DNA from: Terriglobia bacterium
Lineage (GTDB): Bacteria; Acidobacteriota; Terriglobia; Versatilivoradales; Versatilivoraceae
Assembly: GCA_951813285.1 (NCBI GenBank)
Contig: OX638355.1
Coordinates: 556,501 to 620,500 of the forward strand
Direction of reading: 5' to 3'
DNA length: 64,000 bases
In this document: positions 37,101-45,986 of the stretch, piece after piece
Layout of the letters: every line of letters begins with the position of its first letter
How positions within the stretch are numbered: the first letter of the stretch is position 1
Notes under the pieces: generated by a model
The model's database searches: none
The model's input: the letters and a program-made list of their open reading frames with translations, nothing else
What the model was told of the DNA's origin: nothing
Translations under genes and position numbers: made by a program

Positions 37101-37326
37101 CATACTTGCCCAGCGGGGAGCTGACGGTTTTCCGCTTCACATCGCGTTCCTGGTCCAAGGCCGTCACGGTAACGCCCGGTATGACGGCTTGCGTCTGATC
37201 GAACACGTACCCCTGGATGCGGCCGCCCTTGGTCTGGGCTCCCGACAGGGAGGCGCCGGCCAGAACCAGAATGACGGCTGCCGCCCATCGACGGCCCCCG
37301 ATGTAGAGTGGTGGTGTCAATCGCAT
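34159..37326 (-). CDS. Oar-like TonB-dependent receptor with carboxypeptidase-regulatory N-terminal domain
   Basis: This outer-membrane receptor is about 1055 residues long. The start was moved to the ATG at 37326, which gives a signal peptide (WAAAVILVLAGASLSGA) and has GCGAAGGAAGCCAGACG upstream. Residues about 35-115 form a CarboxypepD_reg domain (IQGYVFDQTQAVIPGVTVTA). The plug follows (LPINRRDYLDLALLTPGV; GRNNTFMLDGLNNVFDTG). A long barrel ends in ...QFQLSLRLNF with the C-terminal Phe typical of outer-membrane barrels. Oar-type receptors are abundant in Acidobacteriota. The ligand is not known. It lies divergent to the Tsx-like channel gene, which hints at nucleoside-related or general nutrient uptake (inference). 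Confidence 0.9.
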   Translation of the reverse strand: MRLTPPLYIGGRRWAAAVILVLAGASLSGAQTKGGRIQGYVFDQTQAVIPGVTVTALDQERDVKRKTVSSPLGKYVFSHVMPGLYTLRFEAEGFLPYVAENFEVRVGETAAFSPELTLGTATRSIVVSAAAERPAIDTHQTVQADHIDSVRIENLPINRRDYLDLALLTPGVVSTNDMVDDRDGRIVVTPHSGLGIGGGSGRNNTFMLDGLNNVFDTGTVRSTVTQAAVQEFQVNRNTFSAELGGAPGGAINIVTKGGTSQLHGSLFGLLRNRHVQARNYFDPEKSAYTRAQSGASIGGPLGREGTFFYGAYERLDRHESVFVPLLRDDSFLYELTPSQQGLMAGLGTTGLIPAPLLDEFAAALTPGNYPHLVSLFEQNSGVFPFGEERQQFLGRVDHTVGDGHTLFTRVNWTGSDSENTQFGSLVSNSRGRSAHTNDFGVALGNTLLISPELASETLLGFNYHDFGVFPTDPYGPAIDINGFGLFGRNLILPARVVERAGQVRQNFTRNSGPHTYKFGVDAGGSRFSVRSETFFGGSFQFGEAIPLSFMIDNAIGAGGAQLLQGALTLFGHPQLAAAVNEPISSLQAYALGLPLIYQQGFGSPYWIGWKNYLNFFAEASWRLRPNLQLTLGGRHEFEVKTQFPTDKNNFAPRLGFAWSPDPSTVVRGGFGIYYARIDSHITYIRDLLGEQGKIFQVFIPLTGLEGINSALTGDLLTSAEIYHTALQRGILGTRSITSQDLAIHGIDPGPGLPLRVQFDVADDTVNPYSQQASLEIQREVADGYTVSLGYNFNRGVHIIRPLDKNVYQAGTNELGRPILGFHNPLVLQDNIYGSWANSSYHAFMAQFRKRFFDGFTLSAHYTWSKTMDENTDYNSSFQPHLQWDARSEWALSAFHRKHNFVAYTVVDLPWRSGTGRGIAHALIRDFTVSAIMSTRSGAPFNLNSGFDSVGDRHNDTHRPWGLGRNVGMGPDFFSFDLRLNREIPLTENWTLGLIAEAFNLFNRTNFKHINSTVGDVSIDELPSRLVGRRGPVTEPFSFTAAFDPRQFQLSLRLNF

Positions 37327-37492
37327 CGTCTGGCTTCCTTCGCTAAGCAGAACCAGGGTTCTGCCAAACAGAATATTGATTGAACAGCGGAATGCTTGAC
37401 CCTCCATTTTACGTCCTAAGTCAAGCGGGAGGCGGTTTTTTCACCGGATATTTCCGTTTTTGAGGTAATGTTCTGCACAAAAGGAGTGCCCC

Positions 37493-38284
37493 GTGACCCG
37501 ACACCCCTTCCTGACCGGACTGCTGCGATGCCTATCGACTGCCTGCCTGGTGGTGGCGTCGGCGTCGGCGGCAGTCGGCCAGGCCGAATTCCACTACCAG
37601 TACGGCAAGCTCGCCAACCCCTTCTCCGGCGCTCAGGAAAATACCTCCATCCTCACCATGCAGCATGCAACGGGGTGGCGCTTGGGGGACAGTTTCTTTT
37701 TTGTCGACATTCTCAACGACGGGCTCCAGGACGGTTTCAACGACAAGGACCTCTACGGCGAATGGTATCCGACCCTGAGCCTCGGCAAGGTGTCGGGCAA
37801 AAAGTTCCAACTGGGGCCGATCCGGGATATCTCGGTCATCGGCGGCATCAACTTCGGCGCCGACGCCAACGTCCTCAAATATCTGCCCGGTGTGCGAGCC
37901 TCCTGGAAGGTGCCGGGCTTTGCCTTCCTCAACACCGACGTGATGGCATACATCGACGGCAATAGCGGCGCCGCCAGCGGCGGCGCCCCCCGCACCAGTA
38001 GTAGCTTCACGGTCGACGTCAATTGGGCGCTGCCGTTCCGCGCGGGCGGCCAATCCTTCCTGATGGGCGGACATGCCGAGTATGTCGGTGCGAGCACCGA
38101 CGAGTTCGGCAACCGTGTCAAGGGGTGGGTCCTGGCGCAGCCCCAACTCACCTGGGATCTGGGCGCTGCGTTCGGAGCCGCGAACCACTTGCTGGTGGGA
38201 ATCGAGTACCAGTACTGGCGCAACAAGCTGGGTGTGGAGGAAGACGAGTACGCCCCCCAACTGCTGGTGATATGGCGGTTCTGA
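37493..38284 (+). CDS. Tsx-like nucleoside-specific outer-membrane channel
   Basis: This is a 263-residue beta-barrel protein. The start is a GTG with AAAAGGAGTGCCCC before it, and residues 1-30 form a signal peptide (CLVVASASAAVGQA). The body has alternating strand wording (FHYQYGKLANPF, 'GDSFFFVDILNDGLQDGF', 'DLYGEWYPTLSLGKVSGK') and ends LLVIWRF, a C-terminal Phe barrel signature. FFFVDI and EWYP.LSL match the nucleoside-specific channel Tsx family (PF03502). The next gene downstream, 130 bp away, is a nucleobase permease, so the pair could carry nucleosides or bases across both membranes. Confidence 0.78.
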   Translation: MTRHPFLTGLLRCLSTACLVVASASAAVGQAEFHYQYGKLANPFSGAQENTSILTMQHATGWRLGDSFFFVDILNDGLQDGFNDKDLYGEWYPTLSLGKVSGKKFQLGPIRDISVIGGINFGADANVLKYLPGVRASWKVPGFAFLNTDVMAYIDGNSGAASGGAPRTSSSFTVDVNWALPFRAGGQSFLMGGHAEYVGASTDEFGNRVKGWVLAQPQLTWDLGAAFGAANHLLVGIEYQYWRNKLGVEEDEYAPQLLVIWRF

Positions 38285-38414
38285 CCGGCGCCGACAAGCA
38301 AGTTCGAGGCGCGGCGGCGCACCACTGACCCGCGCCGACACCTGAGTCTCAACTGCCGGGGCCGCGTTCCCGAGGTCCCGCCAAACGTCCCAGCGTATGT
38401 AAAGGATGAACGAC

Positions 38415-40208
38415 ATGGATGCTCAAGACACCGTCCGGAATGCCGCCGTGCGCTATGAACCCGACGAGAAGCCGCCGGCATTGCTGTCCATGGGCCTCGG
38501 ACTTCAACTGGCCGTCCTCTGCGTTGCCGGAGTCGTACTGACTCCCGCCATCGTGATTCGGGTGGCCGGCGGAACCGAAGCCTTCCTCTCCTGGGCCGTG
38601 TTCGCCGCCTTGGCCGTCAGCGGGGTCACCACATTCATCCAGGCGGTACGGTTGGGTCGCATCGGCGCCGGCTACGTTTTGTTGATGGGAACCTCAGGTG
38701 CGTTCATCGCGGTCTGCATCACGGCCATCGCCGAAGGCGGGCCGGGGATGCTGGCCACGCTGGTGGTGGCTTCCTCGCTTTTCCAGTTCGGACTGGCCGC
38801 CCGGCTTTCGCTCTTCCGGCGGATCCTGACACCGGCGGTGGCGGGAACCGTCATCATGCTGATTCCGGTGACGGTCATGCCCTTCATCTTCAAAATGCTG
38901 AACGATGTGCCGGAAGGGACCCCGCTGAGCGCCTCCGGGACCTCCGCCCTGGTGACGCTGCTGGTCATCGCCGGACTGGCGCTGAAGGCCCGCGACAAGC
39001 TGCGTCTATGGGCGCCGGTGGTCGGCGTTGTGGCCGGATCGGTGGTGGCCGGGTTCTACGGAATCTACGACACCAGGCTCATCGCCGAAGCGGCCTGGAT
39101 CGGAATTCCCTCGGGCGGATGGCCGGGGCTGGATCTGAGCTTCGGACCCACCTTCTGGGCCCTGCTTCCGGCGTTCGTGTTCGTGACCCTGGTGGGCGCC
39201 ATCGAAACCGTCGGGGACGCGGTCGCCATCCAGCGCGTCTCCCACCGGCGGCCCCAGGCCGTCGATTTCCGTGCCGTGCAGGGTGCGGTGGCTGCCGATG
39301 GATTGGGGAACCTGCTGTCCGGTCTGGCGGGCACCGTGCCGAACACCACCTATTCGAGCAGCGTATCGGTGACCGAACTCACCGGGGTTGGGGCCCGCCG
39401 GGTCGGCATGGCGGTGGGCGCCGTGTTCATTGCGATGGCGTTTTTGCCCAAGGCGCCGGCGGTGCTGCTGGCGATTCCAGGGCCGGTCGCGGCCGCCTAC
39501 ATCACCGTTCTGCTGGCGATGCTGTTTGTGATCGGCATGAGGATCGTCGTCCAGGACGGCATCGACTACCGCAAGGGGGTCGTGGCCGGGGTGGCTTTCT
39601 GGATTGGCGCGGGTTTTCAGAATGGGGCGATATTCCCAGAGTATTTCAACGACTTCGCGGGCGGACTGCTGCAGAACGGGATGACTGCCGGCGGTTTGGC
39701 CGCCATTCTCATGACGATGTTCCTGGAGTTGACCCAGCCCCGCCGCAGACGGATGGAGACCGAGTGCCATCTGTCCGCCCTGCCGAAGATCCAGGAGTTC
39801 CTCAAGTCTTTCGCCGCGGAGAACGGCTGGGCGCAGGCGATGCGGAACCGGCTCGACACGGCTGTCGAGGAAACCCTGGCGACGCTATTCCATCGGGGAG
39901 ATTCCGGCGAAATGCGAGAGCCGCGACGACTGCAGCTGGTGGCGTTCAAGGAGAACGGCGGTGCTGTCCTGGAACTCATGGCCTCGAGCCGCGACGAGCA
40001 GAATCTCCAGGATCGAATCGCCCTGCTGGGCCGATACGCCGAAGGTCCGGCGGTCGAACGGGAAATCTCGCTGCGGTTGCTCCGGCACGTCGCCTCCTCC
40101 ATCCGTCACCAGCAGTACCACAACACCGACATTGTCACCATCCGGGTGAAGGCCCCGCAGGCTGAGGCCGATCAGCCTTCGGAAAGCGGGTCCGGCAAAT
40201 CCGAATAA
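38415..40208 (+). CDS. NCS2 xanthine/uracil permease fused to an HATPase-like C-terminal domain
   Basis: This is a protein of about 597 residues. Residues 20-440 form an NCS2 nucleobase permease with hydrophobic helices and typical motifs: ALLPAFVFVTLVGAIETVGD (about 250, Glu/Thr/Gly transport site) and SGLAGTVPNTTYSSSVSVTE (about 305). Residues about 450-580 are soluble. LPKIQEFLKSFAAENGWAQA, NRLDTAVEETLATLFHRGD and SSIRHQQYHNTDIVTIRVK there resemble an anti-sigma-type histidine-kinase-like ATPase domain with a degenerate N-box (EETLATLF). The start at 38415 uses AAAGGA as ribosome site. An ATG at 38406 is also in frame. It may sense and transport purines. Confidence 0.82.
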   Translation: MDAQDTVRNAAVRYEPDEKPPALLSMGLGLQLAVLCVAGVVLTPAIVIRVAGGTEAFLSWAVFAALAVSGVTTFIQAVRLGRIGAGYVLLMGTSGAFIAVCITAIAEGGPGMLATLVVASSLFQFGLAARLSLFRRILTPAVAGTVIMLIPVTVMPFIFKMLNDVPEGTPLSASGTSALVTLLVIAGLALKARDKLRLWAPVVGVVAGSVVAGFYGIYDTRLIAEAAWIGIPSGGWPGLDLSFGPTFWALLPAFVFVTLVGAIETVGDAVAIQRVSHRRPQAVDFRAVQGAVAADGLGNLLSGLAGTVPNTTYSSSVSVTELTGVGARRVGMAVGAVFIAMAFLPKAPAVLLAIPGPVAAAYITVLLAMLFVIGMRIVVQDGIDYRKGVVAGVAFWIGAGFQNGAIFPEYFNDFAGGLLQNGMTAGGLAAILMTMFLELTQPRRRRMETECHLSALPKIQEFLKSFAAENGWAQAMRNRLDTAVEETLATLFHRGDSGEMREPRRLQLVAFKENGGAVLELMASSRDEQNLQDRIALLGRYAEGPAVEREISLRLLRHVASSIRHQQYHNTDIVTIRVKAPQAEADQPSESGSGKSE

Positions 40209-40383
40209 CGGCGTTCAGTTCGCCAGTCCTCTTCCTCGTCCTCCGCAGAAATCGGGCTTGTTGTCGGGAGCCTGCCCGGGAGGCGGAACGCCGCGCACCG
40301 CCGGCTGGGCGGACGCCAATGGAAGAATACGACGCCATTGCCGCCTTCACGGCCTCCAGATAAGGCACCCGACCGAGCCCTCC

Positions 40384-43155
40384 CTACGGCGCCAGCTTCT
40401 TGAAGGAATAGGCCAGGCGGAAGTAGAAATAGGCGCCGTTGAATCCCCAAGGCGTGTATTCGCTGTATTGCTCGCCGACACTGGTTGCGTTGGGAGAGAC
40501 GTCGGGAAAGGTGTTGAAGGCGTTGCGGGCGCCGATCGCCAGCTTCGTCTCCTCGCTCAGGGGCACGCCAACCTCCAGGTCGAGGACCGGCTTGCCGCTG
40601 AAGAGGGTCTGGGCGCTGTCCCAGTCGAACCAGGCGCCGTAGTAATTCAGGCGCCCAAGAACATTCACCGGGCCGATTCTCTGGCTGACGGCGGCGTTCC
40701 AGCGGTTCCTGGGGAGGGCTTCCTGCAGTTCCCGCAGACGACGGGCCGTGTTGAGCAACTCCGGATTGAAATGGGTCACCCGGGTGTCGGTGTGGTTGAA
40801 GACGGCGCTGAACACGGTGTCGCCCTTCAGCCGGGGCGGCGCGTAGCTGAAGACCAGGTCGATTCCCCGGGTGGTGGTGGAGATATCGTTGGTGAAAAAG
40901 CGAAAGCTTGCCAGACCGCGAGCGTTTTCCACTCCCGCTTCCAGGAGCTGATCGACCTCCCTCGCCGTGAGCGTGAAGTCCCGGGTTACGGCCAGCCGGT
41001 CGTCCACGTCGATGCGGAAATAATCGGCCGTGAGAATCAACGTCCCTTGTTCGAGAACCGCACCCGCGGTGGTGTTGACCGAGGTCTCGGGGTTGAGCGG
41101 CTCACCGCCCCGCAGTCGGGCCACGGGGAAGATCGACGGAACGGTGCCCCGTTCCACCAGGTCGCCCACGGCAGGGTCGAAAATCGTCGACAGGTTGAAC
41201 CCGTTCTGCTGGCCCGGCGTGGGGGCCCGGAACCCGGTGCTCAGGCCGGCGCGGAGCGAAAAGGGCTCCACAAGCCGGTAGCGGCCAGACAGCTTGCCGT
41301 TGACCGTGGTGCCGAAATCCTCGAAGTTCTCGATGCGAGCCGCCGTACCGACCGTCCATCGGTCCTCCGCACCCGACAGTTCCACATCGCCGTAGGCCGC
41401 AATGTTGCTGCGGTTCCACTTGCCGGCCGCTTGCGGGCTGTAGCCGCTGAAGCCGTTGGAACCGGCGCTGAAGCCCTGAGCGGCGTAGGGGCCGACTTCC
41501 CAGGACTCCCGTTGTCCCAGCCGCGTCTCGTACTGTTCGTCCCGCCACTCGGCCCCGGCGGCAAGGTTGAGCCTGTCGCTGACTGCATAGGAGACATCCA
41601 GGTTGAGGCCGATCTCCTGTTGCCGATTGCTTCCCAGGTCGAAGTCGGTGGGGGTCTCCGGACCGAGCGAGGCGTTGACCGTGTTGCTGATAAACAGATC
41701 GGTTCGATGGGATCCGACGCTGATGCTTCCGTCCCAGGCGAAACCCTTGCCGGCAAAGCCGCGTATTCCGGCGACCACCGCACCATCGGACACCGAGCCT
41801 CCGAAGTTGGGTGTGAAACCTCCGGGAAAGAGTTCCTGGAAGGAAAAGCAATCGGCGTCGGCCAGCACCCTTCCCAGGGGCTCCGGGTCAGGCACGTGAT
41901 CGGTGACGGGTACCGTGGGACAGTTGGCGGAGGGATCGCCCCGCGCGGCCGCAACGTCGCCGATGAGCAGGGTTCGACCGCGGTCGGCGGTGAAGACGCC
42001 ACCCCGCGTGTTGGGGTTGCGGAAGAAGAAACCGCCCGTCACCTCCTTGCCGGCGTAGCCGGTGTGCCCGTAGAACTGCAGGCCATCGGTGAGAGGGAAA
42101 CCGAAATTGCCGAAGAGCTTGAGGTCGCCGTCAACCTCCGGAGAGCCCCAGATCTGAGCGGGGTCTCGCACGTGGGTATTGCCTGCAGCCAGGAGAGCCG
42201 CAACGTCGCTGCGCTGAACGCTGCGGTCGGTCGGCTCGGCGCCGCCGTACTCGAAGCTGAGGTTGGCGAAACCGGTCGAGCCCAGCGGCAATCCGGCGTT
42301 GCCCGCCACACTGTAGGTGGCGCCGTCCCACCGCTCCACGTAGGTACCCGCGTTGAACTCGAGACTGGCGCCCGAACGGCTGTCCTTGGGCAGCAGGTTG
42401 ATGACTCCGGCAATGGCGTCGGAGCCGTACTGGGCCGCCGCGCCGTCGCGCAGCACCTCGGCCTGGCGCAGGGCGATCGCCGGTATGCCCGAGATGTCGG
42501 GCCCCTGGGATCCGAAGGCCACGCCGTTGCCGCCGTGCCAGTCGATGATGGAGGAGCGGTGGCGGCGCTTCCCGTTGACCAGAACCAGCGTGTGGTCGGG
42601 CGCCAGGTTGCGCAGCATCACGGGCCGTACGATGGTGGAGGCATCGCTGATGGGCTGGGTGTTGACGTTGAAGGAGGGAACCACCGCCCGCAACTGGGTT
42701 GCCAGGTCCCGGCTTCCCTGGCTGGCGAAGTCCTCGGTCCGAATGACGTCCACCGGTACGGTGGACTCGGTCACCGACCGCGGCTCGGCTCGGCTGCCCA
42801 CGACGACGATCGAGGTGGTGACCGCCCCCAACTCCAGCGAGAAGTTGCGTAGCGCCGATTGCCCGGCCACCAGCTCGACCTCGCTGGCGGTGGCAGCCTC
42901 GAAGCCGGAAGCCTCCACCCTCACCGAATAGACCCCGGGCAACAGGGTCAATTGGTAGCTGCCCGCGGCATCCGTCGAGCCGGTCACCTCCGCTCCGGTG
43001 GCCTTGTTGGTCGCCGTGACCTCGGCGGCCGGGATGGCGGAGCCGAAAGCGTCCTCTACCTCGCCTCTCAAGGTAGCGGTTCCCTGGGCGTGTGCTGTGC
43101 CGGCAACTGCGGCAAGGAGCAGCAGGATCGTCAGGGAAGCAGATCCGTGGAGCAT
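40384..43155 (-). CDS. TonB-dependent receptor with carboxypeptidase-regulatory domain
   Basis: This is a 923-residue outer-membrane receptor. It has a signal peptide (SLTILLLLAAVAGTAHA) and a CarboxypepD_reg domain at about 28-110 (LRGEVEDAFGSAIPAAEVTA). The plug domain at about 125-250 includes VPVDVIRTEDFASQGSRDLA, 'LVLVNGKRRHRSSIIDW' and EVLRDGAAAQYGSDAIAGVI. A 22-stranded barrel follows, with the family-typical GFRAPTPGQQNGFN (about 640) and a C-terminal YFYFRLAYSFKKLAP. The plug wording is that of the 'GNKRRH.S...' type receptors, often iron or cofactor receptors. The ligand is unknown. The ATG has AGGAGGGGCTC upstream. Confidence 0.9.
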   Translation of the reverse strand: MLHGSASLTILLLLAAVAGTAHAQGTATLRGEVEDAFGSAIPAAEVTATNKATGAEVTGSTDAAGSYQLTLLPGVYSVRVEASGFEAATASEVELVAGQSALRNFSLELGAVTTSIVVVGSRAEPRSVTESTVPVDVIRTEDFASQGSRDLATQLRAVVPSFNVNTQPISDASTIVRPVMLRNLAPDHTLVLVNGKRRHRSSIIDWHGGNGVAFGSQGPDISGIPAIALRQAEVLRDGAAAQYGSDAIAGVINLLPKDSRSGASLEFNAGTYVERWDGATYSVAGNAGLPLGSTGFANLSFEYGGAEPTDRSVQRSDVAALLAAGNTHVRDPAQIWGSPEVDGDLKLFGNFGFPLTDGLQFYGHTGYAGKEVTGGFFFRNPNTRGGVFTADRGRTLLIGDVAAARGDPSANCPTVPVTDHVPDPEPLGRVLADADCFSFQELFPGGFTPNFGGSVSDGAVVAGIRGFAGKGFAWDGSISVGSHRTDLFISNTVNASLGPETPTDFDLGSNRQQEIGLNLDVSYAVSDRLNLAAGAEWRDEQYETRLGQRESWEVGPYAAQGFSAGSNGFSGYSPQAAGKWNRSNIAAYGDVELSGAEDRWTVGTAARIENFEDFGTTVNGKLSGRYRLVEPFSLRAGLSTGFRAPTPGQQNGFNLSTIFDPAVGDLVERGTVPSIFPVARLRGGEPLNPETSVNTTAGAVLEQGTLILTADYFRIDVDDRLAVTRDFTLTAREVDQLLEAGVENARGLASFRFFTNDISTTTRGIDLVFSYAPPRLKGDTVFSAVFNHTDTRVTHFNPELLNTARRLRELQEALPRNRWNAAVSQRIGPVNVLGRLNYYGAWFDWDSAQTLFSGKPVLDLEVGVPLSEETKLAIGARNAFNTFPDVSPNATSVGEQYSEYTPWGFNGAYFYFRLAYSFKKLAP

Positions 43156-43434
43156 GAGCCCCTCCTGGTGGAACGCTCACTTGTATCCGAACCATTGTAC
43201 TACCTCGAGACAGCCCGCCTTTCTGACCGGGCCGCTGAAATTCACTCACGGGACGGCGTGTTCGGCCCCCAACGGCTCGACTGCGGCCTCCGCCCTCTCG
43301 CAACGCCGCGTCTGCCCCCCTCCGGATCGACTGCGGGCTTCGCCCTTGGTCTCTCCGACTCCCCCTCAAGGGGGGAGTGATACTTGAGGCCTGCGATAGG
43401 CTACAATTCCGTACAAAAGTGCTGGAGTATCCCC

Positions 43435-44826
43435 TTGGATCTCAGAAGAGCCCTCCGGGCCCCGGACTCAACTTCAGCGGGAGACAAAACGGTCCCGCCC
43501 CGGCCTGAGCGCGGCAGTGCAACGCCTGTGTGGCACGTGGATGCGGTTGGTATCTGGTGCGTGCTGGGGTATGCGGTGTTGGCTCTGCTGGCGCGACAGC
43601 CGGGCGAGCCGCCGCTGCCGGCGTTCTTCCTGCTGGTCGCCTGGACCGGCCTGCCGGTGTTCGGCCTCTACCTGCAATTCCGCCGCCGAGAGGAGCCGTT
43701 CCCGGTCGGCCGCCTGATTTTCTGGGCAGTAGCCTTCCGCCTCTGCGGGCTGGCGGGCGGCCCTATCTACGAGGACGACTTCTACCGCTACCTTTGGGAC
43801 GGGTACCGGTTCGCCGCCACCGGCAGCCCCTACGGACCCGCTCCGGAGACCTTTTTCGTCGACCCCGCCGTGCCGGCGGCCATGCAGTCGGTCCTCAGCG
43901 GCATCAACTATCCGGAGCTGCCGACCATCTACGCCCCGGTGACCCAGGCCATCTTCCTGCTCGGCTACTGGCTGCAGCCGGGCAGCGTCACCGTGCTGCA
44001 GGCGATCCTGATCGGGCTGGACCTGGCCATGGTGGCGCTGCTGCTGCGCCTGGCGCCGACAAGCAACGTGCTGCTCTACGCCTGGTGTCCGCTGGTGATC
44101 AAGGAGATCGCCTTCACCGCCCACCCGGACGGCGCCGGCGCCTCCCTGCTACTGGCTGCCGTGGTGCTTTCTCGGGACCGGCGCTGGCAGGTGGCCGCCG
44201 TCGCCCTGGGGTTGGCCGCGGGCGCCAAGGCTTTCGGGCTGGTGCTGGCGCCACTGGTGCTGGCCGGCGCCCGCTTGCGGCACTGGTTGCTGTTCGCCGC
44301 CACGGTAGCGGCTGTCTACGCGCCGTTCGCGTTTCGCAGCGGGAGCGAGCTGACCTCGCTGCAGGTGTTTGCCCGGGAGTGGGAATTCAACTCGTGGCTG
44401 TTCGGGCTGCTGAAGATCGCGCTGCCGCCCGTTGAGGCCAGACTTGCCCTCGGACTTGCTTTTGCGGCATTCTGGGCCTGGTACCATGTCAAGACCTTTC
44501 GGAGCCCCGCACGGGCTATCCCGCGGGGGGATTGGATCTTCGGCGGGCTGCTGGCGGCATCCCCGGTCATCAATCCCTGGTACTTGCTTTGGCTATTGCC
44601 ATTTGCGGCGGTATATCCAACCATTTGGGCCTGGACGGCCTCGCTCGCCGTGATGCTCAGCTACGTGACCGGGCTGAACCTGCAGGACTACGCGATGCAG
44701 CCCTATGGGCAGCCCCAGTGGGTGCGCGGGCTCGAGTTCGGACTGATTCTGTGCGGGCTCGGCTGTGACCTGATCCGACGCCGGTGGACCGGCCCGGGCA
44801 GTCAGGCCGGCGCCGCTCACCCATAA
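43435..44826 (+). CDS. GT-C family mannosyltransferase-like integral membrane protein
   Basis: This is a protein of about 463 residues with roughly ten membrane segments. The first luminal loop carries YEDDFYRYLWDGYRFA (about 118-133), the acidic motif of polyprenyl-phosphate-dependent GT-C enzymes such as the MptA/MptB alpha-mannosyltransferases. INPWYLLWLLPF near residue 380 is another common element. The start is set at a TTG at 43435 because GCTGGAGTATCCCC gives a well-spaced ribosome site. The frame is open further upstream, and a GTG near 43526 is an alternative. Acceptor and sugar are unknown. A DUF547 lipoprotein gene follows 71 bp downstream. Confidence 0.75.
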   Translation: MDLRRALRAPDSTSAGDKTVPPRPERGSATPVWHVDAVGIWCVLGYAVLALLARQPGEPPLPAFFLLVAWTGLPVFGLYLQFRRREEPFPVGRLIFWAVAFRLCGLAGGPIYEDDFYRYLWDGYRFAATGSPYGPAPETFFVDPAVPAAMQSVLSGINYPELPTIYAPVTQAIFLLGYWLQPGSVTVLQAILIGLDLAMVALLLRLAPTSNVLLYAWCPLVIKEIAFTAHPDGAGASLLLAAVVLSRDRRWQVAAVALGLAAGAKAFGLVLAPLVLAGARLRHWLLFAATVAAVYAPFAFRSGSELTSLQVFAREWEFNSWLFGLLKIALPPVEARLALGLAFAAFWAWYHVKTFRSPARAIPRGDWIFGGLLAASPVINPWYLLWLLPFAAVYPTIWAWTASLAVMLSYVTGLNLQDYAMQPYGQPQWVRGLEFGLILCGLGCDLIRRRWTGPGSQAGAAHP

Positions 44827-44897
44827 CGGCTTGCCAAGCGGGAGGGTCCAAGCGCCGGCGCGCAGATTCCAGACTGGCAACCATAGGATGAACGACC

Positions 44898-45767
44898 ATG
44901 AAAAAGAACCGGATTGAGACGACGCCGGCACGCACTTGGCTGCAGCACAATCTGGCTTTGGGGCTTCTCGCCGCGGTGATTCTGGCCACGGCCTGCGCTC
45001 CCCCGCAGCCGGAACGGACGTCGGAATGGGATGCCAGCGACGAGTCCAATGTCGAACCCATAGATCACAGCCCCTGGCAGGACATCCTGGACGGCTATGT
45101 CGATCCCGATCCCCAGGGGGTCAATGTCCTCAACTATGCCGGGCTGGCGGCCAGTTCCGACGACACGGCCAAGTTGGGCGGATACCTTGAGTTCCTGGAA
45201 GGAATCGACCCCCGCGACTACCGCCGGGCGGAGCAGATGGCCTACTGGATCAACTTCTATAACGCACGCACCGTGAAGATGGTCCTGGACTCCTATCCGG
45301 TGGATACCATAAGGGAGATCCACCAGGGCGACGTCCCAATGAAGGGACCCTGGGGCGATGTGTGCGCCAATATCGCCGGGCGGAATCTGACCCTGGACCA
45401 GATAGAGCACGAAATCCTCCGCCCCATCTGGCGGGACGAGCGAATTCACTACGCGGTGAACTGCGCTGCCTACAGTTGTCCGCAACTGATCGAGACAGCC
45501 TTCACAGCCGCCAATACGGAGTCACTGCTCGAAGCGGGGGCGCGGGCCTACGTGAATAGTGCTCGCGGCGTCGACGTGGTCGACGATGAGTTCATCGTTT
45601 TGTCGAGTATTTTCAAGTGGTATCCTGAGGACTTCGGCGTTACCGAGGAGTCGGTGATCAAGCACCTCATCCAATACGCCGACGGCGAGTTGGCGGCGTT
45701 TCTGGAAGGGTTCGGGGGAACGATCGACTACGACTACGACTGGAAACTGAACCAACCTCCACGTTGA
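44898..45767 (+). CDS. DUF547 domain lipoprotein
   Basis: This 289-residue protein has a lipoprotein signal (LGLLAAVILATAC, lipobox Cys at about residue 33). The DUF547 domain extends over about 95-230: AYWINFYNARTVKMVLD, 'KGPWGDVCANIAGRNLTLDQIEHEIL' (Asp/Glu/His set) and YAVNCAAYSCPQL. The conserved N/H/C residues of the family are visible, but its function is not established. The ribosome site AGGATGAACGACC matches the leader of the NCS2 gene. It probably faces the periplasm. Confidence 0.85.
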   Translation: MKKNRIETTPARTWLQHNLALGLLAAVILATACAPPQPERTSEWDASDESNVEPIDHSPWQDILDGYVDPDPQGVNVLNYAGLAASSDDTAKLGGYLEFLEGIDPRDYRRAEQMAYWINFYNARTVKMVLDSYPVDTIREIHQGDVPMKGPWGDVCANIAGRNLTLDQIEHEILRPIWRDERIHYAVNCAAYSCPQLIETAFTAANTESLLEAGARAYVNSARGVDVVDDEFIVLSSIFKWYPEDFGVTEESVIKHLIQYADGELAAFLEGFGGTIDYDYDWKLNQPPR

Positions 45768-45986
45768 GGAACAAACTTCACACCTACCGGCGGCAGACGC
45801 CGACCGCCGCTCCACCGTTGCTTCGCGGATTCTAGTCGGCTGCGACCCAAAGCGTGCGCTCGCACCTCCGGCACCTGATGACACGCCTGTTCGAAATCCG
45901 GCAAAATTATTTTCTTGGCAACGGTTCGGTTTTCGGTTCTGAAACGTCTTTAAGGGATTTGAACCGTATAAGGGGAGAGTAACGAC

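Noticed and set aside
40258-42852. 864-codon plus-strand frame opposite the TonB receptor
   Set aside because: It is a GC-rich antisense shadow. The minus strand has a complete receptor with signal peptide, plug and barrel end.
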